Assembly: GCA_964498785.1 (NCBI GenBank)
Contig: CAZCJL010000003.1
Location: 75,383 to 139,382 of the forward strand
Reading direction: 5' to 3'
From: Mariaggregatimicrobium sp964498785
Lineage (GTDB): Bacteria; Zhuqueibacterota; Zhuqueibacteria; Thermofontimicrobiales; Thiofontviventaceae
Length of the DNA: 64,000 nt
Shown here: in pieces, positions 53,345 to 62,967 of the stretch
How the letters are laid out: the number at the start of each line of letters is the position of its first letter
Numbering within the stretch: the stretch's first letter is position 1
Notes under the pieces: model-generated
Databases searched by the model: none
Told to the model about the DNA's origin: nothing
Seen by the model: only the letters and a program-made list of their open reading frames with translations
Translations under genes and position numbers: made by a program

Positions 53345-55438
53345 ATGTTCACGTTCTTAAATTCGTCTATTTTACTTGGATTGTTAGCAGCAACGATACC
53401 AATTATTATTCATCTGATTACTCGACAGAAGGTGAAGAAAGTATTTTTTAGCAGTCTTTATTTTTTAAGGGAGCTTCGTACTCAAAAAATCCGTCGTATT
53501 AAAATCCGACAAATATTACTTTTAATTATAAGAACATTAATTATTCTGCTTCTAATTCTGGCTTTTGCCCGTCCGACTTTAAAATCAAATTTAGCACAGG
53601 CAATCCAATCTCAGGCAAAGACATCTGCTGTCATTGTATTGGATAATAGTATGAGCATGGCACGAGAAATTGAGGGACGAAAGATGTTCGACCTGGCAAA
53701 AGACAAACTGAACGAATTAACCGAGCTGTTTAACACCGGTGACGAGCTATTTGCTGTTACGACTGCTCCGGGTACACCGCGGGTTTATAGCGGCGCTAAG
53801 TATGATATTGATCGTGTCGTTAAATTAATCTCACAAACGAAGATTGAATTCGGGCATACAGATATTGTATCAGCAATATTTGAATCTAAATCTATTTTAC
53901 AAAAGCGGCAAAATATAAATAAAGAAATATATCTCATATCTGATCTTCAGGAAAATGCATTTGAAGGTGTGGAGGAGTTTGTGACACCCATCCTGGCAGA
54001 AGAAAATATTAAATTATACGTAATACCGATGAACGACGAAAATATCGATAATCTCGGAGTCGTTGATATTAAAACAGCAAATCAGATCATTGAGAAAGGA
54101 AAAGTCGTCGAGTTAAAGGTGACGATTACAAATTTTGGAGCTTTAGAGGTGAGGGATAAATTGATACAGTTGTTCGTTGAGGGTAAACGATCTGCCCAGG
54201 CGACTGTTTCCCTTAAACCGAAAGAGAGCCAAACGATAGCATTTAAAATCATCCCCGATCAAACTGGATTATTAACAGGTTCGGTATTGTTGGAAGACGA
54301 TGGTTTGATATTGGATAACCGACGATATTTTACATTTTATGTGCCGGATAATATCAAAGTTCTTGTTGTTGGTAATAAAGAAGAAGATATTCGATTTCTG
54401 AATATCGCGGCCGGCATATCTCCGAATTTTGAGGTGACACATAAAATCCAGGAACAGATTTATTACAATGATCTGGAAAATTACGATGTCCTTTTGTTCT
54501 CGAATATTCCATATTTGCAGCAGACAGAAATGGCGCGACTTGGAAATTTTATTGAACAGGGCGGAGGGTTGATTATTTTCCTGGGAAATAATGTAGATTT
54601 GAAGTCGTATAATATAACATTAAATCAGAAGTATGATTTACCAGATTATGCGGAAACTGTTGGAACACTTTCAAGAAAATCATCATATTTGACTTTGGGA
54701 AAAATAGATTTCAGCCATCCGATTTTCCGCGGGATGTTCGATAAAAATCCTGAGCAACTGGATTCCCCCAGGTTTTTCTTTGCTGTAAAATCCAATATTA
54801 ACCCAAAGAATGAAAGCATTATTGAATTTAGTAACAGTAATCCGTTTCTTACCGAAACTACGGTAGGAAAAGGCAAGGTATTAAACTTTTTTACAGCAAT
54901 TGATCCCGATTGGACAGATTTATATACAAAGGGTATTTTTGTCCCATTAATTAATCGGAGTATTGTTTATTTAGCCGGAGTGTCCGATAAAACACAGCGA
55001 GAGTTATTAACGCACCTTGAAATTAAAAGCACGATAAAGTCTGATGATGAATTTGTGAATTTTGAAATCCAAAAACCGGATGGTTCTTTTGAAAGAGTGC
55101 GGCCGACCATCGGAAATGGTGTTTATCAAATAAATTACAAAAATACGAACCAACTCGGAATTTATACATTATATTCAAAAAAAAATAAAATCGATCAATG
55201 GGCTGTCAATTTTTGGCCAGGGGAATCAAATATAAGCATGATTTCTGGAAAAAAGTTTCGCGAAATTGTGGGGACTGAAAATGTTACTTATGTCGACAGG
55301 ACAGATAGCATAATAAATTCAGTCCTTACGTCGCGCTTTGGTCGCGAACTCTGGAAATTTTTTATTTTAGCAGCTTTAATTTTATTAATAATTGAGATGC
55401 TTATTGCAAGAGAGTCCAAAAGTGTGCCTACTTCATAG
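53345..55438 (+). CDS. BatA-like membrane protein with von Willebrand A domain
   Basis: 697 aa. The N-terminal BatA module is complete: MFTFLNSSILLGLLAATIPI, a basic segment FFSSLYFLRELRTQKIRRIK, and a second span LLLIIRTLIILLLILAFARP. The vWA domain follows with AVIVLDNSMSMAREIEG (MIDAS-like DxSxS becomes DNSMS). Later FIEQGGGLIIFLGNN suggests a GATase-like fold, and a C-terminal membrane span lies at about 673-689. Relatives accompany MoxR, DUF58, DUF4159 and DUF4175, matching the 31.6-38.8 kb cluster upstream. Its role is unproven, perhaps envelope stress resistance. Confidence 0.85.
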   Translation: MFTFLNSSILLGLLAATIPIIIHLITRQKVKKVFFSSLYFLRELRTQKIRRIKIRQILLLIIRTLIILLLILAFARPTLKSNLAQAIQSQAKTSAVIVLDNSMSMAREIEGRKMFDLAKDKLNELTELFNTGDELFAVTTAPGTPRVYSGAKYDIDRVVKLISQTKIEFGHTDIVSAIFESKSILQKRQNINKEIYLISDLQENAFEGVEEFVTPILAEENIKLYVIPMNDENIDNLGVVDIKTANQIIEKGKVVELKVTITNFGALEVRDKLIQLFVEGKRSAQATVSLKPKESQTIAFKIIPDQTGLLTGSVLLEDDGLILDNRRYFTFYVPDNIKVLVVGNKEEDIRFLNIAAGISPNFEVTHKIQEQIYYNDLENYDVLLFSNIPYLQQTEMARLGNFIEQGGGLIIFLGNNVDLKSYNITLNQKYDLPDYAETVGTLSRKSSYLTLGKIDFSHPIFRGMFDKNPEQLDSPRFFFAVKSNINPKNESIIEFSNSNPFLTETTVGKGKVLNFFTAIDPDWTDLYTKGIFVPLINRSIVYLAGVSDKTQRELLTHLEIKSTIKSDDEFVNFEIQKPDGSFERVRPTIGNGVYQINYKNTNQLGIYTLYSKKNKIDQWAVNFWPGESNISMISGKKFREIVGTENVTYVDRTDSIINSVLTSRFGRELWKFFILAALILLIIEMLIARESKSVPTS

Positions 55439-55471
55439 CATCACTTTGAGAAGGGAGTAATATCAAAATTA

Positions 55472-56737
55472 ATGCATATTGTTCAACAGAAAAGACGTGA
55501 AAATGCAATCCTGGTGGGAGTAGCTCACAAAAATCAAACCTGTGAACAGGTTGAAGAATATTTAGAAGAATTGGAGTTGCTGGCAGATACTGCCGGCGCA
55601 AATGTTTTATCGAGAGAAATACAGGAACGAAAGGAAATTGATCCGGCTTTTTTCGTTGGTAAAGGAAAAGCTGATATGTTGGGGAAGATAGCAAAAGACA
55701 TCGGAGCCACATTAATTATTTTTGACGATGAATTATCTCCGGCACAGACACGAAATTTGGAAAATCGGTGTGAGGAAAAAATTATCGATCGCAATGCGCT
55801 AATTCTTGATATTTTCGCGAGTCGGGCAAAAACACGTGAAGCGAAAACACAAGTGGAATTGGCGCAACTTCAGTATATGTTACCGCGTTTAACTCGAATG
55901 TGGACCCACCTTTCTCGGCAAGCTGGTGGCGCTGGAATTGGTTTGCGCGGACCTGGTGAAAAACAATTGGAAGTCGACCGAAGGTTGATTCAAAAACGAA
56001 TTGCTCATCTCAAAGATGAACTTGATAAAATTGAACGCCAACGGGATATTCGCAGAAGGCAACGCGAGGATACTTTTAAAGTCGCTTTAATGGGATATAC
56101 GAATGTTGGTAAATCGACGTTAATGAATGCGATGACGCAATCGGATGTGTTTGTCGAAAACCGCTTATTTGCTACGCTTGATTCAACAGTAAGAAGAATG
56201 AAAGTGTCCAACGGAACTGATATTTTATTAATTGATACCGTCGGGTTTATTCGAAAATTGCCGCATCATCTTGTTGCATCGTTTAAAAGTACACTTGAAG
56301 AAACTCAGGAAGCAGATTTATTATTGCATGTCATAGATATTAGTTCTACAAATTTTCGGGAACAAGTGCATACTGTACAAAATGTAATGAAAGATTTGAA
56401 TATTGATCGTAAACCGATTTTAAATGTATTCAATAAGGTTGATAGAGTTAATGATCGCGATTTGATTACGCTGGTTAAAGATGAATATGCTCCGGCTGTA
56501 ACTGTTTCCGCTAACAGGGGAATTTTTTTGGATAAATTACAACACGAAATCGTAAAATTTGCCACAGAAAATTTTATCGAATTGACAATAAAATTGAGTA
56601 TTCAGCGCCAGAAGGAAATAGCGAACTTGCATTCCATGGCAAATATTTTGGATAAAAAATATGACGATGGATTTGTCAATTTAAGGGTGAGGATAAATAA
56701 ATCCCGATTATCCCAAATCCAAAGTATGATTGAGTAA
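55472..56737 (+). CDS. hflX: ribosome-associated GTPase HflX
   Basis: 421 aa. The HflX N-terminal domain includes FFVGKGKADML and DDELSPAQTRNLE, then GGAGIGLRGPGEKQLEVDRR, a family signature. The G domain has GYTNVGKST (208-216), DTVGF, and NKVD. HflX splits stalled or hibernating ribosomes. The start lies 33 bp past the BatA-like gene. A GGGAG is visible 16 nt upstream of the ATG, farther than usual. Confidence 0.95.
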   Translation: MHIVQQKRRENAILVGVAHKNQTCEQVEEYLEELELLADTAGANVLSREIQERKEIDPAFFVGKGKADMLGKIAKDIGATLIIFDDELSPAQTRNLENRCEEKIIDRNALILDIFASRAKTREAKTQVELAQLQYMLPRLTRMWTHLSRQAGGAGIGLRGPGEKQLEVDRRLIQKRIAHLKDELDKIERQRDIRRRQREDTFKVALMGYTNVGKSTLMNAMTQSDVFVENRLFATLDSTVRRMKVSNGTDILLIDTVGFIRKLPHHLVASFKSTLEETQEADLLLHVIDISSTNFREQVHTVQNVMKDLNIDRKPILNVFNKVDRVNDRDLITLVKDEYAPAVTVSANRGIFLDKLQHEIVKFATENFIELTIKLSIQRQKEIANLHSMANILDKKYDDGFVNLRVRINKSRLSQIQSMIE

Positions 56738-56813
56738 CATGCCATAAAACTTTCGCCATTTATGAGGCACATAATTTTTTAAATAAATATTTCATAACCT
56801 GGTAAATAGTAAA

Positions 56814-58175
56814 ATGCCTTTTAAAATTCTCATTGTTGATGATGAACAAAATATTCGATCATCGCTTTCCGGGCTGCTTCAAGATCAGGGCTATCAACCT
56901 GTTTCTTGCGGAAGCGGGGAACAAGCGCTGGACTTGATTAAGAATGATTCCGTTGATCTGGTTTTTCTGGATGTTCGGCTTCCTGGATTGGATGGACTGC
57001 AGGTATTGGAGAGATTAAAACAGGCAGTGTCTGATATTACTGTAATTATGATTTCCGGCAACGCTGACTTAAGTATCGCTGTTCGGGCAACCAAATTGGG
57101 CGCATATAATTTTTTAGAGAAACCGCTAAATCCGGAAAAGGTTTTGCTTGAACTTAACAATATTGTTGAAAACAAAAAAATGAGGAGTGAAGTCGTTACC
57201 CTTAAAAAGCTTCTTGATCAGCAATATAAGTTGATTGGAGATTCCGAGATCATGCGGAAGTTAAAACGGGATATTAAAATAGCTGCTCCATCTGACGGAC
57301 GAATTTTAATTTACGGGGAAAACGGGACAGGAAAAGAACTTGTGGCTCGCGAAATTCATGAACGAAGCGATCGTAAAGAAAAGCCTTTTGTAAAAGTCAA
57401 TTGTGCAGCGATTCCCAGGGAACTTATTGAAAGCGAGTTATTCGGATATGAGCGAGGTGCGTTTACCGGAGCCAATAAACGTAAAATTGGCATGATAGAA
57501 GAAGCAAACGACGGCACACTATTTTTAGATGAAATTGCAGATATGTCGCTGGAAACACAGGCCAAATTATTACGAGTACTCCAGGAAAATGAATTTCGAA
57601 GGGTTGGTGGTACAACTCCGATTAAATTTAATGTAAGGATCATTTCCGCGACAAATAAAAATCTCTTAAAAGAAATCGAAAAAGGTACTTTTCGAGAAGA
57701 TCTCTATTTCAGAATTAATGTAATCCCCGTTGAAGTAGCACCGTTACGTAATCGCCGCGAAGACATTCCACTGTTAGCACGTCATTTTATAAGATCATAT
57801 TCGATGCAAAATAATAAAAAGCCAAAAGTAATTTCTAAAACGGCTTTCCCATTATTAGCAGAATATTATTGGCCTGGAAATGTCCGTGAATTAAAAAATC
57901 TGATTGAGCGACTGGTGATTATGACGGAAAGTGATGAAATTAATTACGAGGCTGTTCTCTCCTCTTTGCCAAATGCATCAACTGCTATTACAACTCTGGA
58001 AAAGTTTGCTACAACAGAAAACCTGACGCTTAAAAGTCGAATTGAAAATTTTGAAAAACAATTATTGTTACAGGAATTTGAGAAAGCTGACGGCAATGTT
58101 TCCAGAATGGCAGTAAAGCTTAAAACAGACCGACCAAATCTACACCGAAAATTAAAAAAATATCATATTAAATGA
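56814..58175 (+). CDS. sigma-54-dependent response regulator, NtrC family
   Basis: 453 aa. The receiver domain (1-120) has the DD pair at 9-10, phospho-acceptor Asp53 in LVFLDVRLPG and Lys104. The AAA+ domain has Walker A GENGTGKE (169-176), the sigma-54 contact loop GAFTGA (216-221) and Walker B GTLFLDEI. A Fis-type helix-turn-helix ends the protein (GNVSRMAVKLKTDRPNLHRK), resembling NtrX. No histidine kinase is adjacent, so its sensor is elsewhere. The propeller gene follows after 18 bp. Confidence 0.93.
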   Translation: MPFKILIVDDEQNIRSSLSGLLQDQGYQPVSCGSGEQALDLIKNDSVDLVFLDVRLPGLDGLQVLERLKQAVSDITVIMISGNADLSIAVRATKLGAYNFLEKPLNPEKVLLELNNIVENKKMRSEVVTLKKLLDQQYKLIGDSEIMRKLKRDIKIAAPSDGRILIYGENGTGKELVAREIHERSDRKEKPFVKVNCAAIPRELIESELFGYERGAFTGANKRKIGMIEEANDGTLFLDEIADMSLETQAKLLRVLQENEFRRVGGTTPIKFNVRIISATNKNLLKEIEKGTFREDLYFRINVIPVEVAPLRNRREDIPLLARHFIRSYSMQNNKKPKVISKTAFPLLAEYYWPGNVRELKNLIERLVIMTESDEINYEAVLSSLPNASTAITTLEKFATTENLTLKSRIENFEKQLLLQEFEKADGNVSRMAVKLKTDRPNLHRKLKKYHIK

Positions 58176-58193
58176 GCGGAGGGAAACGATATA

Positions 58194-59876
58194 ATGAAAA
58201 AAATGATTGTTGTTGTGGTAGTAGTTTTGTTATTCATCGGATCTGGCCGCGGGCAAGAAGAAATTGTCCGAATACCTCAAACAAATCAAAACTATCAAAT
58301 AGATGACTGGGTGAGTTACTCCATGACACGGTGGATGTATTCCCTGGCAAAAGGCTATGATTATATTTATTTTGGTACCAGTGGTGGAATTGCACGTTTA
58401 AATCATTATACGAAAAAGTGGGATTTTCCATGGACCATTAGTAACGGACTGGCAGATAATGAAGTGCTTGTGGTTGGATTCGATTTTGATACAGGTTATC
58501 TATGGTGTACAACTCCTTACAGTGTGAGCTGCTATTTTACAACATTTCGTCGCTGGGAAAATTATTATTTTGATGATATGGGTTTATCTCAGGATCAAAA
58601 AATTGTTTCCATCGGCTTTGACGATGACTACGTTTGGCTCGAAAATATTAACGGACGCTTACTGCGAGGCAATAAACAAGGTGGGGGTAGATTTAGTTAT
58701 GATAACTCCCGTACCGGTAGCAACAATAATATTCGATGGTTTGGTTTCCGAGGACAGAAAAGTGGTGAACTCCCTCGATTTTTTATGGGCGATGGCTATT
58801 TCTTTGAACCAGAGGGATATATCACTGATATCAACCTGAATGAATATGATATCGCTGCCTGGATTTTAGATGAACGTGAAAACTACTGGCTTGCAACTTT
58901 TGGATTGGGAGCCGGTCAAGCTGAAGCTCGAATTGACCAACTGGAACTTTTGACTTATGGTCTTTTCCTGAATAATGTATCTGCAATGGATTATGATAAA
59001 GAAAATGAGATTATGTGGACAGGAGGCATGGGGGAATATGAAAAGGAGAGCGGGATTACGAAATGGAAAGCTGATAGAAATCAATGGAATTATTATCGAT
59101 CTGAATATATTACCGTACTTCAGAGTGACCAGGTAACATCAATCGCTGTGGATGAATATCCCTTCGTCTGGTTTGGAACAGATGCCGGTTTGGCCCTTTA
59201 TAATCAAAACAGAGATGAATGGAAATTTTATACAATCTTCGAGCGATTGACAGACAACTTTGTTTATGATATTGCGCTTGATGAAAACAATGTTTGGATA
59301 GCGACCGCAAGTGGCGTCACTCGAATTACCAAGCAGAATTTAAAAAGTGATAGTCTTACTATTGAACGCATTAAACCAAAAGCACTTAACCAGGTAGAAG
59401 TGTATGATGTGGAAATTATGGAAAATCTTCTATGGATGGGAACGCAATTTGGCGTGTATGTGTACGATATTGATAAAAACGATGGCGGTTTTCAGGCAGA
59501 AGTTAGCGGGCCACGAAATCAACGAGTCTATGCGGTATCTGCCTATGAAAATGAAATATGGTTTGGGCTTGAGCGAGGAATCGAGGTATATGATATGAAT
59601 GCGGAAAAATGGTTAGGAGGTCCGCAAAAACGTTTCAATGAACCCGAAACCGTTGCCTTTCTAAAAGCGGATAAAAAGGCTGTGTGGGCAGCGACAGAAG
59701 AACATGGCGTCCTGAAATACGACCGTGAACGTGAGCGCTGGGTGCATTTTACAATCGAAGATGGTCTTCCCAGTAACACAGTCAATGCAATCGTTGTTGA
59801 TGGTGACTATGTCTGGTTCGGCACGCCCGAGGGTATCACAAAATTTTTCTGGAATGCGCCGTATCGCATCGATTGA
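58194..59876 (+). CDS. secreted beta-propeller protein of two-component-regulator-propeller type
   Basis: 560 aa with a signal peptide (MKKMIVVVVVVLLFIGSGRG). The body consists of repeats with the propeller pattern, for example YIYFGTSGGIARLNHYTKKW, VWFGTDAGLALYNQNRDEWK, VWIATASGVTRIT, LLWMGTQFGVYVYD and VWFGTPEGITKF. These are the repeats found in the sensor part of hybrid two-component systems, but no kinase domain or membrane span follows. GGAGG precedes the ATG. It may bind glycans; a partner of the adjacent regulator is possible but unproven. Confidence 0.82.
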   Translation: MKKMIVVVVVVLLFIGSGRGQEEIVRIPQTNQNYQIDDWVSYSMTRWMYSLAKGYDYIYFGTSGGIARLNHYTKKWDFPWTISNGLADNEVLVVGFDFDTGYLWCTTPYSVSCYFTTFRRWENYYFDDMGLSQDQKIVSIGFDDDYVWLENINGRLLRGNKQGGGRFSYDNSRTGSNNNIRWFGFRGQKSGELPRFFMGDGYFFEPEGYITDINLNEYDIAAWILDERENYWLATFGLGAGQAEARIDQLELLTYGLFLNNVSAMDYDKENEIMWTGGMGEYEKESGITKWKADRNQWNYYRSEYITVLQSDQVTSIAVDEYPFVWFGTDAGLALYNQNRDEWKFYTIFERLTDNFVYDIALDENNVWIATASGVTRITKQNLKSDSLTIERIKPKALNQVEVYDVEIMENLLWMGTQFGVYVYDIDKNDGGFQAEVSGPRNQRVYAVSAYENEIWFGLERGIEVYDMNAEKWLGGPQKRFNEPETVAFLKADKKAVWAATEEHGVLKYDRERERWVHFTIEDGLPSNTVNAIVVDGDYVWFGTPEGITKFFWNAPYRID

Positions 59877-59887
59877 ATCTGAAATTT

Positions 59888-59928
59888 AAAACCCGTAATG
59901 AATCGTGAATACGTATTGCGGGTTTTTT
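59888..59928. terminator. terminator between convergent propeller and CotH genes
   Basis: AAACCCGTAAT (59889-59899) pairs with ATTGCGGGTTT (59915-59925) with one G-U pair around a 15-nt loop, followed by T residues. Confidence 0.75.
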
Positions 59929-59937
59929 GTGAAAATA

Positions 59938-61581
59938 TTATTTAACTAAAACCATTTTTTGGGTAATCATTTGTTCTTGAAAAGCAAGACGGCAGAGATA
60001 CACACCGGAACTAACGCGTTGACCATAGCTGTCCAATCCATTCCATGTAACGGAATAACTCCCAACGGTTTTGTATTTATTTTCAATCGTGAGAATTTCC
60101 CGACCATGAATAGAAATAATTTTTAAAGAGATAAATCCTGGTTTCGAAATAAAATATCTCAACGTAGTTGAAAGATTAAACGGATTAGGATAATTTTGAT
60201 GTAACATGAATTTGGACGGTAATTTAGTGTCAGTAATGTTTACGGAAATGAGTTTGATTATATTCTTATCAATCCAATCGAAACGGTCTGTCGCCCATTG
60301 TTTCATATACTGAATTTCAGTTTCATAACTATGGGTTTTAGCAGTTTCCGGCCAACGTTCAAAATTTCTGACCAATGCGTCTGAAAGTGTATCCGTGTAT
60401 GTATCAATTAATGAATGTATATGGCTGACATTAAAAATATTCTCCTTCAGTTCATTCCAGCGATTATATATTTTATTGGAAATTTCTGGCGAATTGACCA
60501 GTTTGTTCCACCAAAAAGGCACTTGAAAAGTATCATCCGGATATTCTTCATTATAATTTAATTGCCAACCGTCAGTACGGTACATATCCCACGACCACCA
60601 CGTTTTACCAAAACTCAAATTAAAATCCCATATTGGCCCCAACGTAAGTTTCCCTCCTTTATAGTCGCGGTCTTTATACATATATGTACTAATGCGATAT
60701 GCGTCTACATTCTTGCAAAATTCATTTATTAAAAAATGATCTACCAGTGCATCCGTGTCAAGATATTTTTCAATCGCTGGAAGATGGTTTAAATTCACAT
60801 CGTCACTGCATACCAGGGATTCGAATTCATTGATGTGATTTTGAATATATCTTGCTTGTTCTATTAAGAGATCATCGGCTTTTGGATAATGATATTGATA
60901 TACCGTTCCTAGTTTGGAGTGCCAGTATCCAATATTTTCACCTGAAAATTTATCGATTTTGATAATATAGCCACCAGTTAATGCACTTCCAGAGATGTCA
61001 GTCTCGGTCATTTTATCGATATCAACACGGTTTTTATCTCGTTTAATTTTCTCCATTAAAACGTATATTCCGCGATAATTTCCATTTAACACAAGCTCGC
61101 AAAAGCGAGTTCGGGGAGCGTAACGTCCGATTTGATTGGACAATTTAAACGCCAGTACATTGCGCATTTGGGATTGATCGTCATACGGGCCGTGGAAAAC
61201 CCAATCATTTTCCCGTGGCAATCCTAATAAAGACACATTTTTATCACTTCCTTCACTATCTTTGGTCTCAAAGCGATATTGTTGTTTGGGAAAATGCAAA
61301 CTGGAACTGCCGCGCAATTCAATCGTAATGGGACCATCATAGTCATTGAAAGAATCTGTTATACGATTTCGGTATCCGGTTCCGTTAAAAATGATTCCCA
61401 TGTGTGCGGCAATTCTCGGAGCGTCAGGTATTTCTTTTCCAGCGGTATCAATAATGATTATAGGAAGATTAGAAGAACTAAATTCCATAGAATCGGAGAT
61501 ACGGATAAATGATGGACTATCCGCGAAGAGCACTGAACAAAGAATAACAGCAATAGTAATAGATAAGGAAAATTCCTTCAT
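59938..61581 (-). CDS. CotH-like secreted protein with T9SS-type C-terminal sorting domain
   Basis: 547 aa from the chosen ATG. Signal peptide MKEFSLSITIAVILCSVLFA. The CotH part has IELRGSSSLHFPKQQYRFET, ENDWVFHGPYDDQSQMRNVL, GGYIIKIDKFSGENIGYW and LTLGPIWDFNLSFG, the core of this atypical protein-kinase-fold family. The end is HQNYPNPFNLSTTLRYFISK through SSGVYLCRLAF, a classical NYPNPFN sorting module for type IX secretion. TTG 61638 is possible but adds residues before the signal peptide. Some bacterial CotH proteins phosphorylate spore coat proteins; the substrate here is unknown. Confidence 0.88.
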   Translation of the reverse strand: MKEFSLSITIAVILCSVLFADSPSFIRISDSMEFSSSNLPIIIIDTAGKEIPDAPRIAAHMGIIFNGTGYRNRITDSFNDYDGPITIELRGSSSLHFPKQQYRFETKDSEGSDKNVSLLGLPRENDWVFHGPYDDQSQMRNVLAFKLSNQIGRYAPRTRFCELVLNGNYRGIYVLMEKIKRDKNRVDIDKMTETDISGSALTGGYIIKIDKFSGENIGYWHSKLGTVYQYHYPKADDLLIEQARYIQNHINEFESLVCSDDVNLNHLPAIEKYLDTDALVDHFLINEFCKNVDAYRISTYMYKDRDYKGGKLTLGPIWDFNLSFGKTWWSWDMYRTDGWQLNYNEEYPDDTFQVPFWWNKLVNSPEISNKIYNRWNELKENIFNVSHIHSLIDTYTDTLSDALVRNFERWPETAKTHSYETEIQYMKQWATDRFDWIDKNIIKLISVNITDTKLPSKFMLHQNYPNPFNLSTTLRYFISKPGFISLKIISIHGREILTIENKYKTVGSYSVTWNGLDSYGQRVSSGVYLCRLAFQEQMITQKMVLVK

Positions 61582-62061
61582 TCGCAAACCATTCAATTTG
61601 AAAAATCGATTTAGAAAAAATCCAATTGAAGTATTCAAAATAGAACCACCTGAACCGATGAGCTGTGATGAAAATATGTTTTATTACCGGTTGCGTTCTT
61701 CTAACTCTGAAAAAGATTTTAGCAAATCTTTCTATTAAATTCGGGAGAGCGACCGATCTGCCAGCATTTTTATATTCGTCTGGCAGGTGGGGCAATTTAA
61801 GCCGGAACGTGTGTATTTAAGTTAACGTGAGTTAGTACTAAGCAATCTAAAACAATTTTAGCCACGTATTGACATTTATAAGCACAGATTCCGTTTGATT
61901 TCCGGCAAAAACCGAGATCGATCTATGGGGATCAGTGGCAAATAAATATTTTGTCGTGTTATTCATGGAAAATAACTAGCTAATTAATTTCTTACATCGG
62001 ACTCTTAGGTATATTAACTTTTCATCATCGAATTTGAATAAATCATAAAATTCGAGCGCTT
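61582..62061. other. 480-bp intergenic region upstream of the CotH gene
   Basis: AT-rich, with no convincing gene. The only structure seen is a 7-bp inverted repeat CTGCCAG/CTGGCAG (61758-61764 and 61780-61786) with a 15-nt loop. Promoters of the CotH gene should lie here but none stands out. Confidence 0.5.
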
Positions 62062-62955
62062 TTAAATGAGCAGATCCTTTTTCCATCCAAGAATCTGCAG
62101 ATCGATTTTCTCCGGATCCGCTGTTCCTAGATGATGTCTGGTATCTGCCAAAAATACATGCTTTGGCAACGGATTCAACGGACGATCTTCTTTGAAAAAG
62201 AGTCGTCGTTTTGCCTGCAGAATTCGCACTCCCACAGAATCCACAGCGACCGGATCGGTTCCGACAATCAGGCCTTTATATGCCCAGATATATTGTGGAT
62301 TGAAATGATGAGGACCAGAACCATGAAATAGCGGTGTAAACATGACCAGCACATTCAATCGCGTTTTACCTTTAACATTCGGCAAAAACCATAACTTTGC
62401 CAGATCAGCGCAAGTATCCGGATGATAGGAAGGTGGATTATTTGTAAACATAATGTAATTTTTAAGTAGCGTACCAACACCAGACCAGTAGTGTGTGCGC
62501 ATTGGGCGGGCATTTATCAATGCCGTTGCATTTTTGAAAATGGGATCATGTAAGACGCCGCGGTCACGAATTCCAATCGCATCTTCGGAGACGCCGGCAT
62601 CCATCACTCTTTTTTTGAGCGCATTTTCCACAGCGGATGTTGTTGGTAAATATCTCCAAACATTGGTTTTAATGCCAACAGTATCTGTCGGTTGAATGAT
62701 TTTTTTCCAGGCTTCTACAGGGTCAGAGACATCCAGCAGTGCAGTGATAGCATCATCAAGCATTTTCTGAACAATATCTGGATTCGGTTTGTTTAGATCA
62801 TCAATTGCGTTTTCGTTCCTGATCAGGATTACCCGAGTTTTTTTCTCAACAGCGCCAAAAATTCTGTCGCCAAGGGTTAAATATAAAAGGCTTGCGGTTG
62901 TGGCTGCTGCAGAATTTTTTAAAAAATCACGCCGGTTCTTAAGCTGTTCTTTCAT
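62062..62955 (-). CDS. Tat-exported DUF362-family protein
   Basis: 297 aa. The N-terminus has a twin-arginine signal, NRRDFLKNSAAATTASLLY. The body shows DUF362 features: DTVGIKTNVW, VMDAGVSEDAIGIRDRGV, NARPMRTHYWSGVGTLLKNY and GTDPVAVDSVGVRIL. No ferredoxin-type Cys clusters are present, unlike some DUF362 proteins, so iron-sulfur binding is unlikely in this copy. Function is unknown; Tat export suggests cofactor or metal loading before transport. GAGG lies seven bases before the ATG. It starts 12 bp after the neighbour at 62968, in one operon. Confidence 0.82.
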   Translation of the reverse strand: MKEQLKNRRDFLKNSAAATTASLLYLTLGDRIFGAVEKKTRVILIRNENAIDDLNKPNPDIVQKMLDDAITALLDVSDPVEAWKKIIQPTDTVGIKTNVWRYLPTTSAVENALKKRVMDAGVSEDAIGIRDRGVLHDPIFKNATALINARPMRTHYWSGVGTLLKNYIMFTNNPPSYHPDTCADLAKLWFLPNVKGKTRLNVLVMFTPLFHGSGPHHFNPQYIWAYKGLIVGTDPVAVDSVGVRILQAKRRLFFKEDRPLNPLPKHVFLADTRHHLGTADPEKIDLQILGWKKDLLI

Positions 62956-62967
62956 AGAGAAACCTCT

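Noticed and set aside
55829..55845. ACACGTGAAGCG in hflX as a distant parS
   Set aside because: Several mismatches to the consensus, including the left arm; inside a conserved coding region.
56741..56786. Possible terminator after hflX
   Set aside because: The GCC-ATAAA/TTTAT-GGC stem is short and bulged; too weak to list.
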